NCBI GenBank assembly: GCA_013423325.1
Contig: BLJB01000132.1
Location: 4,315-68,314, forward strand
Direction: 5' to 3'
DNA: 64,000 nucleotides
Source: Usnea hakonensis
Lineage: Eukaryota > Ascomycota > Lecanoromycetes > Lecanorales > Parmeliaceae
Each line of letters begins with the position of its first letter. Position 1 is the stretch's first letter. The translations under genes and the position numbers were made by a program. Positions 10,983 to 21,860 of this stretch are shown here, in pieces. The notes beneath the pieces are model-generated. The model was not told where the DNA came from. It searched no databases and saw only the letters and a program-made list of their open reading frames with translations.

Positions 10983-12453
10983 GTACGAGCGACATCCTTT
11001 CGAGAATAGGACAACTTCCCCAGAGTGCCGTGTCCTTCGCTCAATTACCAAGCCATGACGATAATGCAACCTTTACGCCTGTCAGAACATCCGGGTTTCT
11101 CCCGTGCCCTTACATGGCAGTGCCCGGGTTACAGCTCTCAACATCTCTTAGTCTTTCTAATCGAGTGACCTTATGACGAGCCTCACGGTCTGTACACCGT
11201 CTCAAACCCGATAATCCGTTGCAGACTCTAGTCTTTTCAGAACGCTATTGCATTTCCCTATTGAGCAAAGGTCCAAAGATCCCATTGCTATCATGTCAGT
11301 CTGGGCATTGGGACAACTTTCATTATAACCACATCTTCGAATCAACGTTCCGTGTTCCACCTAAAGCAATGATACACCCTACACGCTCCGCCTAGGAAGC
11401 GTTCGAATAAAGCTTGCGGTTTCTTCGAAGATAGAGGTCACAAACGCCTTGGAAAGGCTGGTAACACCATATGCACTGGCAATGAGAGGACTGATTCAAG
11501 AGAAGAGCGACAAAAGTGTCCCATTCGAAAACATGAGAAGCGAAGGAGAAGTATCTAGGGACAAGACTGAGCTTTCATATCTTCACAAACTGTTACTTAA
11601 GCAATCATATCTCTTTAAAGATACGCAAGCTGTCTCGATACCCGTCTGAATTCCATCCCGCCGCCAGCAAAATCCTTTCGTATGCATCCCAAACACTCCT
11701 GAACCGTCGTAAGCAGGCTCCTCCTACACGCCTGATTGTACATATCAAAAGGTATGCAATCCCCCCCAAAACCCATGAGCCAGAAATGAGACCTGGACGG
11801 CAATTGACTCCAGTATTGAGCGCCATTACCCTCCTACTTCCAAATCTACCATGCCCTCCTTGCTCCACTCTATCTTCCTTGACTCCTCCACCCTTGATCC
11901 GCCATGCCTCCAGCACCCTTCCGCCCGCTACCCTCCCCCTCCCTCCGGCTCTCTGACATACTCAACCCAAAACCAACCCAAAACCAGCCAAACAAATCGT
12001 AAATCCCTTCCACACCCCAACCCTCTCACAAAGCAAACCCGAATGAAATCCAACCAAACGGAAACCAAGCTTCCCGCCTGCCCCTACCCCTTCCTTCCAC
12101 GCGCTAGCCCCTTTCTCTCTCTCACATATAGAACCCAACCAATCTGCACCAAACCCATCAAAACCCAATATAACCGGAACCCCTTCCAGACCCCCCTACT
12201 TCTCACAAACAAATGCGAACCAACCTCGAACCCCAAAAATCCACTCCAGGCAAACGTAAACCAAACCAAGCCCAACCCAGACCTAGATAAAACACTACTC
12301 GCTAGGTACTTCCCCCTCTACAATCCCCCTCGCTCACATACCGCTCTTACATACCAAACCCCTTTCTCCGCCCCTTACCTCACTCAAGAAAACCACACCA
12401 AACCACAACCACAATCGAATTTCAATTCTGCACAACTGCAATTCTCTCCACCG
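10983..12453. other. Intergenic with a C/A-rich strand-biased block
   Basis: No supportable gene. 10983-11840 is ordinary sequence with short open frames on both strands that do not join. 11850-12453 is very poor in G on plus, dominated by ACCC, CCAA and CCAACC words. Two stretches near 12004 and 12179 resemble each other (CCCTTCCA, then TTCTCACAAA-like, then CGAA), suggesting an old duplication of about 175 bp. The long plus-strand open frame through this block is composition-driven. Confidence 0.5.

Positions 12454-12488
<35 letters not shown>
12454..12488. repeat. Poly-C tract (35 C)
   Basis: An uninterrupted run of 35 C. On the complementary strand it is a G35 run, a strong candidate for G-quadruplex formation and for polymerase slippage, so its true length is uncertain. 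Confidence 0.9.
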
Positions 12489-12490
<2 letters not shown>

Positions 12491-12997
12491 GCCCCACACA
12501 CATAAAAGCACGGGTATAATATAAGATGTGCTTGCTGACATATATAGCGCGATGTATTGAATTCGGGCTGTCCTGTGGTAAGTAGGTTGGGAGGATGTTG
12601 AGCTAGCTATGAAAGGGAGAAAAAAAATGAAGTATTTATGTGCAGAGTAGTCAGAGAAACGAACTACTTTAGAGATAGTGAAGGATCTTTTGGAAGAGGA
12701 GGATGGGTGGATTTGATCAAGTGAGATCTTGGGCTACACTACGGGGGCTAGGGGGTTTTGAGCAGAAGAGATGATGGTGAGTTAAGAGCAGTTGCTGTCC
12801 TTTCGGTAGGCGGGAAGAGTGGTTTAGGGTGCTGTCTTATGATGAAGCTAGTATAGCATGCTCAACTTTCCTTTCTCCCCCAGCTTTTCTTTAAGTGCAT
12901 GGAGTCCGCTAGCCCATTTCGATTCTACAGCTTGCTCTGGGAATTCCTGTCTGTATTCGCACCTCCTGTCCATAAACGGCAACCCTTCCCTTGGCAT

Positions 12998-12998
<1 letters not shown>
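12489..12998. other. Intergenic between poly-C tracts
   Basis: About 500 bp of mixed sequence with purine-rich patches (12610-12720). No coding frame or RNA gene that I can support. Confidence 0.4.
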
Positions 12999-13050
<52 letters not shown>

Positions 13051-13073
13051 NNCGGCCACCCCTCCCCTGGCAT
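12999..13073. repeat. Poly-C tract with an NN assembly gap and duplicated flank
   Basis: Bases 12999-13050 are 52 consecutive C, followed by NN at 13051-13052. The block before the tract (CGGCAACCCTTCCCTTGGCATTCC, 12977-13000, ending in the first two bases of the run) recurs with a few changes right after the gap (13053-13076), again followed by a C run. This looks like two read or contig ends that failed to merge over one poly-C tract. Confidence 0.8.
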
Positions 13074-14546
13074 TCCCCCCCCCCCCCAACCCCCCAAGGG
13101 CCCCGGCATCCCTACACCACACAACATCCTCACCGATTCTCCAACCCAATCGGTGTCGCGACGCGTCTTGTACCAAAACAGGTGAGCGTCGATAGCGCGC
13201 AGTACCCTGAAGTCCTTGTCTTGATTTTTCCAAACGAGATGCGATGGCTGCTTCCTCATTTTGGGCTATGCAAAAGCTTGACACCTGATCACGTGACTCG
13301 TCTCAATTTCCAAAGTACAACATACGTTCAGTCAGAAACCACGCATTGGTATTCGAGCTTCCCATCCATTTACTGATCATTCAACCAACCCGGGCTGCTC
13401 TCATCATTATCCCCATTGATCCGAAGCACATTGAGGACCTCATTATATCCTTCAGGATGAAAGTAAAAAGAATGCGACGGTCCGAGGAAGGGAAGAAGTA
13501 AACCTCATCCACACCCAATTTTTCTCAGCGCGAGCTTCTTTCACCAAGCTTCCTTAAGAATTCTATATTACTGTAATATCTGGGCGATAATAGTATTGTG
13601 GCTGTGCGGTCGCATGTTCGCGGAGGAAGAGGATGAAACAGGCTTAGCCAGATGGAATCCTACGGCCACATGACATTTGAGCCTCAAGATCGGGATGATC
13701 TATTCTGAGCCTCTTATTTGGCCAGCCACCGTTAGGCTTCCTGTCATCAATATCGGAATCCAATTTTACAAAGCAGCCTGCACCAACATTGTTCATGCGA
13801 AAACACTCTCATTCTATTGAGTCTTATAAAAGGCGATTTCATCACCCTTAGCCAAGAATCCCTCGATATTCTTGATTTTAGTAACAATGGATTAGGAGAT
13901 GAAATCCTTATGCTTCACAATCAAATATGATCAATCATCAAAGGAAGGGTCTCCTTCGTATACAATAAGCTGTCCTCAAGCAGTGAGTCCTACCATCCTT
14001 CTTGGGGGCCTCCCAAGATGACTCATCTGCCCGCGAGCTACAATAAGGATTTTCAGAGTAGCTTTCTCGGCGAGTCACTATGAAAGATGTTTCGTCGGAA
14101 CGGGCCCGCATCATGCTCATTCATTAGGGGCATTTAGAGTACCTCGGATCATTTTCACGCTTTGTTTATAAGGGTTTTCAAAAGCTAGGAGGATCCTTTC
14201 GCGGTTTTCTAGGGGTCATTGACCCCGGGCACTAATCTAGTGGCAAACTCAATATGTCGTGGACAGCGAAGCCTGGAACCCCTCGTCCGTTTCGAACTCC
14301 TACCATGAATCGAGGCTTTGAACATTTCTTGTCATTCCGTCTTCTATTTCTTACTGCTTCGCCATATCTTCATATGTTTATATGGTGATTGGAGATACTG
14401 TGCTTGAGGTGCACGTTTCATCATCTGATGGCACCCTTTCTCATCTGACAGTCCTCTTCCTACTTCGCCATGAAGCGGAATGCTTCATGTCGCAGCTTTG
14501 AACAAAGTATCTAAGTAAAGTAGATTGGGAATGGCAAGGCTTGACT
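13074..14546. other. Intergenic, no gene seen
   Basis: About 1.5 kb with no convincing open frame on either strand. Ordinary composition after the C-rich edge. Could contain diverged remnants; none identified. Confidence 0.45.
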
Positions 14547-14697
14547 GTTTCTATTGTCAGCCTAATGATGCCCTTTCACGTCTCCTAAATGTCATTCCTA
14601 TACTCCACCAACTCTGAGTTTCTTCTATTGTCAGCCTGTTGATACCCCTTTACTACCCCTACATGTCACTCCCATACGCCGCCACCTCTGAACTGGG
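14547..14697 (+). repeat. 74-bp imperfect tandem duplication
   Basis: The word CTATTGTCAGCCT at 14551 and 14625 starts two adjacent copies 74 bp apart; both continue with GATG/GATACCCCTTT..., ATGTCAYTCC, ATAC..CC.CCA.CTCTGA. Similarity is about 75-80% by eye. It lies about 190-340 bp upstream of the DPBB start codon, within the likely promoter. Confidence 0.7.
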
Positions 14698-14719
14698 TAC
14701 GGAATATCACATCAATGGA

Positions 14720-14727
14720 TATATAAG
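14720..14727 (+). promoter_or_regulatory. Probable TATA box of the DPBB gene
   Basis: TATATAAG lies 157 bp before the ATG at 14884. The stretch between is A/C-rich with CAA/CATC words, typical of a fungal 5' UTR, which suits a highly expressed secreted-protein gene. Confidence 0.5.
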
Positions 14728-14883
14728 AGCATAGCTCGCCCATGGTATTGAGCTTCAGACAAGCACAATCACTCAGATACAACCTTTCGAAAAAGCAATA
14801 CTTAAACCATCAACCATCCATCAACATTCGAAAAACCTCCATAACCATTCATATCTAACCCAAGAATCTCACCCTCAAAAATC

Positions 14884-15384
14884 ATGAAGCCCCAAACTCT
14901 TACCCTCGGCCTCGCCCTCGCCTTTTCGGCACCCCTCGCCTCGGCCTACCAAGGCAAAATGACGCACTACTCAGTTTCTGCCGGAACGACCTCGTGTGGA
15001 ACAAACCACCTCGACTCGGAAATGGTCGTCGCCCTCTCCTCATCCTTCATGGCACAAGGCTTTACGGGCAGCAACCCAAACAACAACCCCAAATGTGGCG
15101 CCATCATCAACATCTGGAACCCCGACACGCAAAAACTCACCGAAAACATCAAAGTCGTGGATACGTGTCCCGGTTGTGGCATGTACGACATCGACGCCAG
15201 CAACGCCGTCTTCGACGCCGTGGCAGACCCGGCCCAGGATCACGGCGACGGCTGGGAGATTATTGATTGGGGAGGAAACCAAGTTGGTGGGAAGCGTGAT
15301 TTGGGAATCGATACACTGACCATTGCGCCCAAGGGGAAGCGCGGGCCGCATCATCCTCATGGTAAGGTGGCGAGCAAGGAGTAG
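14884..15384 (+). CDS. Secreted RlpA-like double-psi beta-barrel protein
   Basis: A single-exon gene of 166 residues. Signal peptide at 1-21 (ends PLASA), then a compact double-psi beta-barrel domain of the expansin/barwin/RlpA type: GKMTHYSVSAGTTSCG, a conserved Cys pair region (NPKCGAIINIWN), VVDTCPGCGMYDIDASNAVF and the closing WEIIDWGG. The Asp in VVDTCPGC and in DIDAS match positions conserved in small secreted fungal DPBB proteins. These proteins are often made on contact with plants or substrate; whether this one binds polysaccharide or loosens walls cannot be told from sequence. The mature protein is about 145 residues with a basic, His-rich tail. The start has an A-rich leader and TATA box upstream and a tandem repeat directly downstream. 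Confidence 0.9.
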   Translation: MKPQTLTLGLALAFSAPLASAYQGKMTHYSVSAGTTSCGTNHLDSEMVVALSSSFMAQGFTGSNPNNNPKCGAIINIWNPDTQKLTENIKVVDTCPGCGMYDIDASNAVFDAVADPAQDHGDGWEIIDWGGNQVGGKRDLGIDTLTIAPKGKRGPHHPHGKVASKE

Positions 15385-15479
15385 GTCGATGGCGTCGATG
15401 GCGACAATGTCTAAACGGCTTGGTGGGTAGCTGCTCTGCGGGACAGTCTCTTTCCTTGATGGTGCCTTTTTGCACCTCT
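15385..15479 (+). other. 3' flank of the DPBB gene
   Basis: A short T/G-rich stretch between the stop codon and the tandem array; likely 3' UTR. No clear poly(A) signal. Confidence 0.3.
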
Positions 15480-15900
15480 GGGCACGTTGGCATGCTCAAC
15501 ACTCTTTTAATGTTTCTCTTCTCTCCGGACTGGCTTCTCTTTGACGCCGACACTCTTTTATACTCTACTTCGCTTTCTCGGCCATTTTTTTCTACTGGGG
15601 ATTTTGGCATCTCACAACATTCTTTGATGCTTCTCTTCTATCTGGACTAGTTCTTCTTTAACAGCGGCGCTCTTTTATTCTTCGCTTCGCTCTTTCAACA
15701 TTCTATCGGCCCGGCACGTGGGCATGCCCATCAGACTTCTTCAATACCACTCTTCCATCCGGGCTGGGTCCTCTTCAATGGCGACGCTCTTTTATACTCC
15801 ACTTCTCACTTCCGAAATTCTTCTGACCGGGCACGTTGGCATGCTCATCACACTCACTTCTTCTTGAACATACATACCAGCTCAGTTTTGGCTCGGGCAC
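15480..15900 (+). repeat. Degenerate 115-117 bp tandem repeat, about 3.5 copies
   Basis: Copies start at 15480, 15597, 15712 and 15829, each opening with a variant of GGGCACGTTGGCATGCTCA, followed by CTCTTCTATCYGGACTRG, then TTTRAYRGCGRCRCTCTTTTAT and CTTCRCT. Spacing is 117, 115 and 117 bp; the last copy is partial, and GGGCACGCTGGCAT recurs once more near 15895. The array begins about 95 bp after the DPBB stop codon, so it may lie in that transcript's 3' UTR. Divergence among copies shows it is old. Confidence 0.75.
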
Positions 15901-17591
15901 GCTGGCATCCATGGACATCGACCCAGTTTTAAACCCAGTCTCATCCTCACATTCCCCAAGTATGCGCGACCATTATCTCGTCATTCCGTCCACCCATCAT
16001 CCATCTCTCCCTCCTGTCCTAGTCGCTCTGTACATATCAGCTGGGTTGCTTGGCATAGTGTCATTTCGTCTGTATTTTGCTTAAAAGTGTACAATTAGCG
16101 ACATTCTGGCGTTGGTCTCTGGTTTTCTTGTTCCTGTTAATATAGTCATTGTTGTTATTTGGATTTATGTACATACAGCGATCGAAACTCCAATCATTTG
16201 TCAACTCATGTCTTACTCATAATACCTACCATACCCATCTTCAAGGCGAAATCATGTGACCGGATGCTTTTGCTGATTCTTGCGCAGGAACAAGAGCCCG
16301 GATTTGGGTGCATTGAAGAAATTGCGGAAAAATTCCCAGAGATGAAGTTTTCGAGCTCTTGCAAGCAACCAAGCTCTAGATACGTGTAAAGGCGGGTCCA
16401 ATCTCTCCAAATCTTGTCCTGAGCTTTGTCACTCATTACTTCTGGAACTCGTGCGTTGATGATGTTGACTGGAGAGAGATGTTAATGGAGCAAATTTGGT
16501 GCGAATCAGATTCTCAAGTCCGCTCAAAGAGAGGGTTGTCCAATTTGGGAAGGTCCCTATGCAGCTTGCCAAGTGAGTACGCGTTCAATTGGAAGACAGT
16601 CAAACTATTACCTCAAGGGAAGAGGATAAGAGCTAGACCCTATGCTTTGCTAGATTCCTGATATGCAACATAGCGACCTTTGAGTTTATCGGGCAAAATG
16701 TGGCATAAAATAATGAAATGGATAGGTACTCTACAATCATCCACCGACGATGGTGGAGCTAGGCAACAGGCAAAAAGGCGCCACAAAGTCACGTGTTGAT
16801 GCAGCCCATTCGCTGACTGTGTGAAAAGTTCTAGACAGATTGACCTGCGTTTACCAGGTATGCAGGGTGACGGAGCTGGTACTTCAGATTTATGATCTGG
16901 AAAATAAGAGCCTAATCGCATAAGGATGGTGGGCGCACGCGGAGATTAGAAGCCCTTGCGATTGCGTTCCCCGTCAACTCCTCCGGTCACCAATAACGTC
17001 ACAGTGCATCGGGGTTTTTCGGTTTTTGCGTCCAAGTCTGCCGAGGATGTGCGCACACTCTCGTCGATAAGTCCGTCGGTTCCGGATATTTGCAGGGTTT
17101 CCTTCCAGTTTCAGCGTTCATGGCAATGAAGTAGAAGACTGCATGGAGATTGCGCCTGTAAATGACAGTCTTCATGGACTATCTCATATGAGATGAAGTT
17201 CAAAAACCAAAGAGGATCCATGTCCCTTTTCAAAAACCTCGAGAGCCCTATGATGTACAAGTCATGCACGATGCATGCACCTCGCCACTTTGCGCGCCGA
17301 TCATCTCACGGAATCCACGAAAATAAACACCACATCTGCAACTCCGGCGAACACCATGTTGTAATCATGGACCGTTCCAGAATATGGGGCTTGAGATAGA
17401 ATGACACATGATTGGGCAACTCGAGCCTTGTCTTGCATACGATCGACAGATGAAATGCCATTGGTACCAGCCACGTTGATCTCCGACATGATTGCGCAAA
17501 TGTCGTGGTTCGCTGTCCATCAAGTCAAAAATTCGAGCTCATCCCCCTGTCTGAAGCCAATAATATAGCATCGAAACTGTGCAGAGCAATC
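15901..17591. other. Intergenic between DPBB array and P450
   Basis: About 1.7 kb without a convincing gene. Open frames on both strands are short and lack family signatures. The last few hundred bases should hold the P450 promoter; no TATA element was singled out. Confidence 0.45.
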
Positions 17592-19416
17592 ATGGCACAA
17601 CTTAACAACGCCAGCCAGACGCAACTCACAGACGAATTGCACTATTCATATTTGATCTTTGTCATCGACCAGATCCAGAAGGCTTCCCTGATCCAGTTTG
17701 GCCTGCTCGGCTTGACGGCGTGGTGCATTGCTCAGTACTTTCCGTCCCCATTCGACCGTGTCAAGGCGCCACTTGTGGGTCATCGCTCAATCTTTGAGCC
17801 TTTTTTCATTTTACGACTCCGCTTTGCACTTGGTGCCTTGGCTCATGTCCAAGAAGGCTATCACAAGGTATCCGAAGACATACACGAGGATATCACGGAT
17901 GTTTGAATTGATCTCACATAGTACAAAGACCGCCTGTTCAGAGTTTGCAGAAATGATCGAGACGTTGTGGTCATTCCAAAGAAATATGTGGATGAGTTAC
18001 AAAACCTTCCAGGGGATGTACTCAGCTCTACCGAGGCAGTATACGCGGTTCGTTACCAGCGCGATCTGCACTTGCAACAATCTTATGGCTCTTGGCCGAC
18101 TAGGAGCTTGTTCTAATGATTTCGTTATAGAATCATGCCGGAGTTTATGCTGGTTTATCTATTATACGCGAGAGCAACCTTCATTCGACCACCCTCCAGT
18201 CTCGGCTGACCCCATCCATTCCCAAGTTCATTTCCGCTATGGAGAACGAGCTGCTCGCAGCTCTCCCCACGATCATTCCAGAGTGTGAAGGTATGTTGCT
18301 AAAAGTGATTTTCTTTGAAAAGGCTCTGATCACACAGATCACTGGGTTGAAATAAATACGTACGATGTTCTGCTCAATCTCGTTTCTCGTGTGACCAATC
18401 GAGTACTTCTTGATGAGCCCGATTGTTACAATCAAGAATGGGCAAGAGGATCGATGAATTACGCTGGAAATGTAACCCTCACCATCGGCATCATCCGTCT
18501 CTTTCCACTTTTTATGCGACCACTTGCTGCTCTACTTGTCCCTGCAGTGTGGAACGTCCAAACAAACCTTCGTTTAGCCAAGAAGGCTTTGATTCCAATT
18601 ATAGATCAGCGACGTGAGGCAGAAAAGAATGACGCTCATTACCAAAAACCGGACGACTTCCTGCAATGGATGATGGATGCTGCCGTCGGCGACGATGGTC
18701 AATCCGAGAAGCTAGCCCATCGTCAGTTGATTACATTTTTGGGCGCAGCTCATACATCAACAATGGCAGGCACGCACGCGTGTTATGATTTAGCCGCCAT
18801 GCCTGAATATGTCGAGCCTTTGAGAGACGAAATCTCGGGCCTGCTCAACCAAGACGGCGGCTGGGGCCCAAACACACCCAGCAAGATGCGTAAGATGGAC
18901 AGTTTTCTCAGAGAGTCTCAAAGAGTCAATCCCCAGGCAATACGTATGCATCTCACCACCATCCATTAATCAGATAGTGGCTTACGCCGTGTGCTAGTCG
19001 ATTTTCATCGCATCCTCCAGAAACCACTGACGCTTTCCGATGGACTGCACCTACCCGCAGGCACCCACATCTGCGCAGCATCATACTCCATCTCCCAAGA
19101 TCCCAACAACATTTCCAACGCGCAGAACTTTGACGGCTTCCGCTACTACAACCTCCGCAAACAGCCCAACGAGGACAACAAGCACCAATTCGCCACGACC
19201 GACACCAACCATCTGCACTTCGGCCGCGGCAAGTACGCGTGCCCCGGTCGTTTCTTCGCATCCGCGGAGCTCAAGATGATCATCGCCCATCTGATCCTGC
19301 GGTATGATTTCAAGTATCCGGAGGGCAAAGGGCGTCCTGCGAATCTGAATGCCGATGAATTTCTGTACCCGGATCCTGCTGCGCGGTTACTGATAAAGCG
19401 AAGGTCTCGTGCATGA
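17592..19416 (+). CDS. Cytochrome P450 monooxygenase
   Basis: Five exons: 17592-17867, 17922-18038 (or to 18047), 18131-18290, 18338-18943 and 18998-19416, giving about 525-528 residues, normal for a membrane-bound P450. N-terminal anchor (SLIQFGLLGLTAWCIAQYF). I-helix LGAAHTSTMAG, K-helix LRESQR (ExxR), and after the last splice LDFHRILQKPLTLSDG. Heme loop HFGRGKYACPGR with the Cys thiolate ligand near residue 470. The pattern resembles fungal ent-kaurene-oxidase-like P450s, but substrate cannot be assigned. The end of exon 2 is uncertain between GCA|GTATAC and GCG|GTTCGT; both keep frame. No synthase, transporter or regulator sits nearby, so it looks like an isolated P450 rather than part of a cluster. 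Confidence 0.9.
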
Positions 19417-20464
19417 TATCTCGCGACTGGACCATGAAGAGATATGGCGGTAATTTGATAGCCAGGTGTCAGAATGTAGGCGGTGGCGATGTTTTTACAT
19501 GGCTTTGATGTTTCTCCGCGCTCCAGATAATGCCACCAGAATGGTTTGTATTCATGCCGGACAATACTATCATCATCGATAGGGGTCCTATAATAAACGC
19601 AATAGATACGTACATGCGTCAACGCGCTAATTGTCAGCAAGATGACTGAGCTGTCTGTCATGCATATTCTCCACCCCAAAATACCCACCCCATCCCCCAC
19701 AACCCCCAACACACACCCCCACATCCCCCCAAATCCACCCTCCATACCAACCACACATCTCAAACCTTCCCTTCCTTGCCCGTCACAGACCTTTGCAAAA
19801 ATAAAAGGTGGCGTATGCAACCCACTCACCCTTCCCACTCCGCAAGTATCATTTCCAGTGATCATATACCAAGAAACCCACAACTCGACATGGACAAAAA
19901 ATCCTCCATATCCCATTCCGTCACGAGCATGAAAATGAGTATTTCCCGCCAACAAAGCGACAAAAGGAGGGCTTTGTTCCGCGGAGGGAATAAACGCTCG
20001 GGGTTTGAGAGGCGAAGAAGGATGGTGCGAGAAGGCTCATTTGCAAGGTAGGCGTCCCCTCTTTTCACGATTCCTAGAGTCAAAGATGCACAAAATCCAT
20101 CAAGACTTAGGAAAGATTCCAGCATTCTTAGGATATATGCTAGAATAGAGAGCTTCCTTCTCCTCTTTCCCAGTACCCAAGCCGATAAGGAATCCCCAAC
20201 ACTGTAAGTAGGAGTGGCAAATGGGCCGTCAACAGTCAGATCTCAGCAACGACGCAGATGCCAAAAAAAAAGGGTCGGGACCATGCTCATCCTCGTCTTC
20301 GTCTTCAATCTCCGCATCGTCATCCTTCTCCTCTTGATCTCTCGAGAAGTCGTCGTCCCATCCGTTGCTAAATTGGCAAAAAGTGGTCTTTTACAATCCA
20401 CCGGAATTGTAGATTCGTGAAAAGGGAAGGGGCATCCATCCGGGCCCCGACGAAGTGTCTGTGC
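19417..20464. other. Intergenic downstream of P450
   Basis: About 1 kb. 19660-19790 is strongly C-rich on plus (CCCAC words). No gene supported. It separates the P450 from a decayed minus-strand frame. Confidence 0.45.
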
Positions 20465-21860
20465 TTAGAATCTTTGCTCGATCCGAGAGATCAAATTGGA
20501 GATTCGTTCAAAACCTTCTGGTACCCACCCAGCAAATGGCTCAGGAGCGCCACGTCCCACGTAGAGTTTCTTGTTGTACATATTGTCGTGCATTTGCCAT
20601 CTAGGCAGCCCAGCGGTCCGCTCTGATTTTGTTTCCGCATATGCTGCGCTACTAGGCACATCCTTAAGCATTTTCTTTCTACTGTGCGGAGTCTTTATCC
20701 CAACCAGGTAAACATTCTGCATCTCACGCTGGAAATGGCCCTCTCTCCTCGATCCGACTTTAGGAACATGACAGTATAAACCAGCATTGCTGGGACATAC
20801 GTATGTTTGAGGCGATTTAGGTATAGGGACGTTACGACGATATTGTCAGGCGCGTGAATAGCGCATCTCATCGTCAACGAGTGTGTACGGAAAGACTGCG
20901 TCGAAAATTGTCTGGAAGGGATCCTTTCTTGCCCTGGTTCCTCGTCTTCTCATACCAATAGCCGTCATACCACTCTCTACTGGTCAAGGCGTACTTATAT
21001 GGAAGAACAACAGCTGAGTGGCAGGATTCCCGCAGAAGCAGATATCTATAGGCGGATCACCCTCGATGCCTCGATAATGGCGGTGTTGATAACATCGGTA
21101 GACTTACTAGTAGTCGTGAACCAAACCAGCTTGGATCCAGGTTTTACGGTTGCTGATCAGTGGCTTGAATGGAGGTAAGGGACCAGTGCCATTGATTCTC
21201 TCGCGTGAAAGGGAGGAATTCTTGCAAGAATTGATCTTGAAAGGTAGTTCGCCTTTAATAATGGTGGCATTGAGGGTATAAGCAGGCTGTAAGAACCAGC
21301 TTTCCGTGCTTCAAGAATATTTTCAGGCGACTTTCAAGTCTGCAAACCAGAATTGGACATCGAGAACCTAAAGACTCTACTGGTAATTGAGTGCTGATGT
21401 AGGGTAAGTAAGCCAAGATATCCTGTTTGACGTGATACTTTGGCCATAGTATTGTTTGCAAGTCCATTTAGAAATCCAGAGGGACTCGCAATTGCGTGGT
21501 TGCAGTCCCTGCTGAATGTTACTAGCCAAGTCGTTCGTCCCTTGATTCGTTCGCCCTTGATCCGGACGAATCTGCCAATCTCTCACCATCCCCTTCTTCT
21601 CCACCTCCTTGTCCTTGGAGCGTTGGTGTAGTAAGTCTTCCAGAGGATCGAAGTCTGCGTTCAGGACTCTTCCCTGATGGTTTTGGATTAGTGCTAGAGA
21701 CCTCCGTAAGACCTTGAAAGACTCCACCAACCTTGCGGTGGACGTTGGGTGGGAGCCAGAGCATCATTTGGTTGCTGAACCATTCGCCTCTAAGCGTTGT
21801 CTGGCTTCTTTCGGCGTATCTGGCGGCATCATCTAGCAATTTTCGCTGATCATTTTCCAT
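20465..21860 (-). pseudogene. Decayed or intron-rich gene of unknown family
   Basis: Reading the minus strand, several long protein-like stretches lie in order but in different frames: an ATG at 21860 opening KLLDDAARYAERSQTTLRGE-like sequence; a stretch with NADFDPLEDLLHQRS; one with KLVWFTTTSKSTDVINTA; one with YALTSREWYDGYWYEKTR; and a final frame from about 20930 to the stop at 20465 containing DPFQTIFDAVFPYTLVDDE, broken by a single TGA at 20846-20848 and ending GWVPEGFERISNLISRIEQ. The last frame would be about 150 codons long without that stop. Some frame changes might be introns (GTAAGT near 21110), but not all have splice sites. I do not recognise the family. Treat as a relic or an unresolved multi-exon gene. 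Confidence 0.3.

Noticed and set aside
11851..12519. 222-codon plus-strand frame
   Set aside because: Lies in G-poor C/A-rich DNA where stops are rare; ends in poly-Pro from the C35 tract; no conserved block.
12858..13376. Frame through the poly-C tract and NN
   Set aside because: Crosses an assembly gap and is dominated by poly-Pro or poly-Gly in all frames.
17592..19416. Secondary-metabolite cluster around the P450
   Set aside because: No synthase, transporter or pathway regulator within the neighbouring 10 kb on either side.
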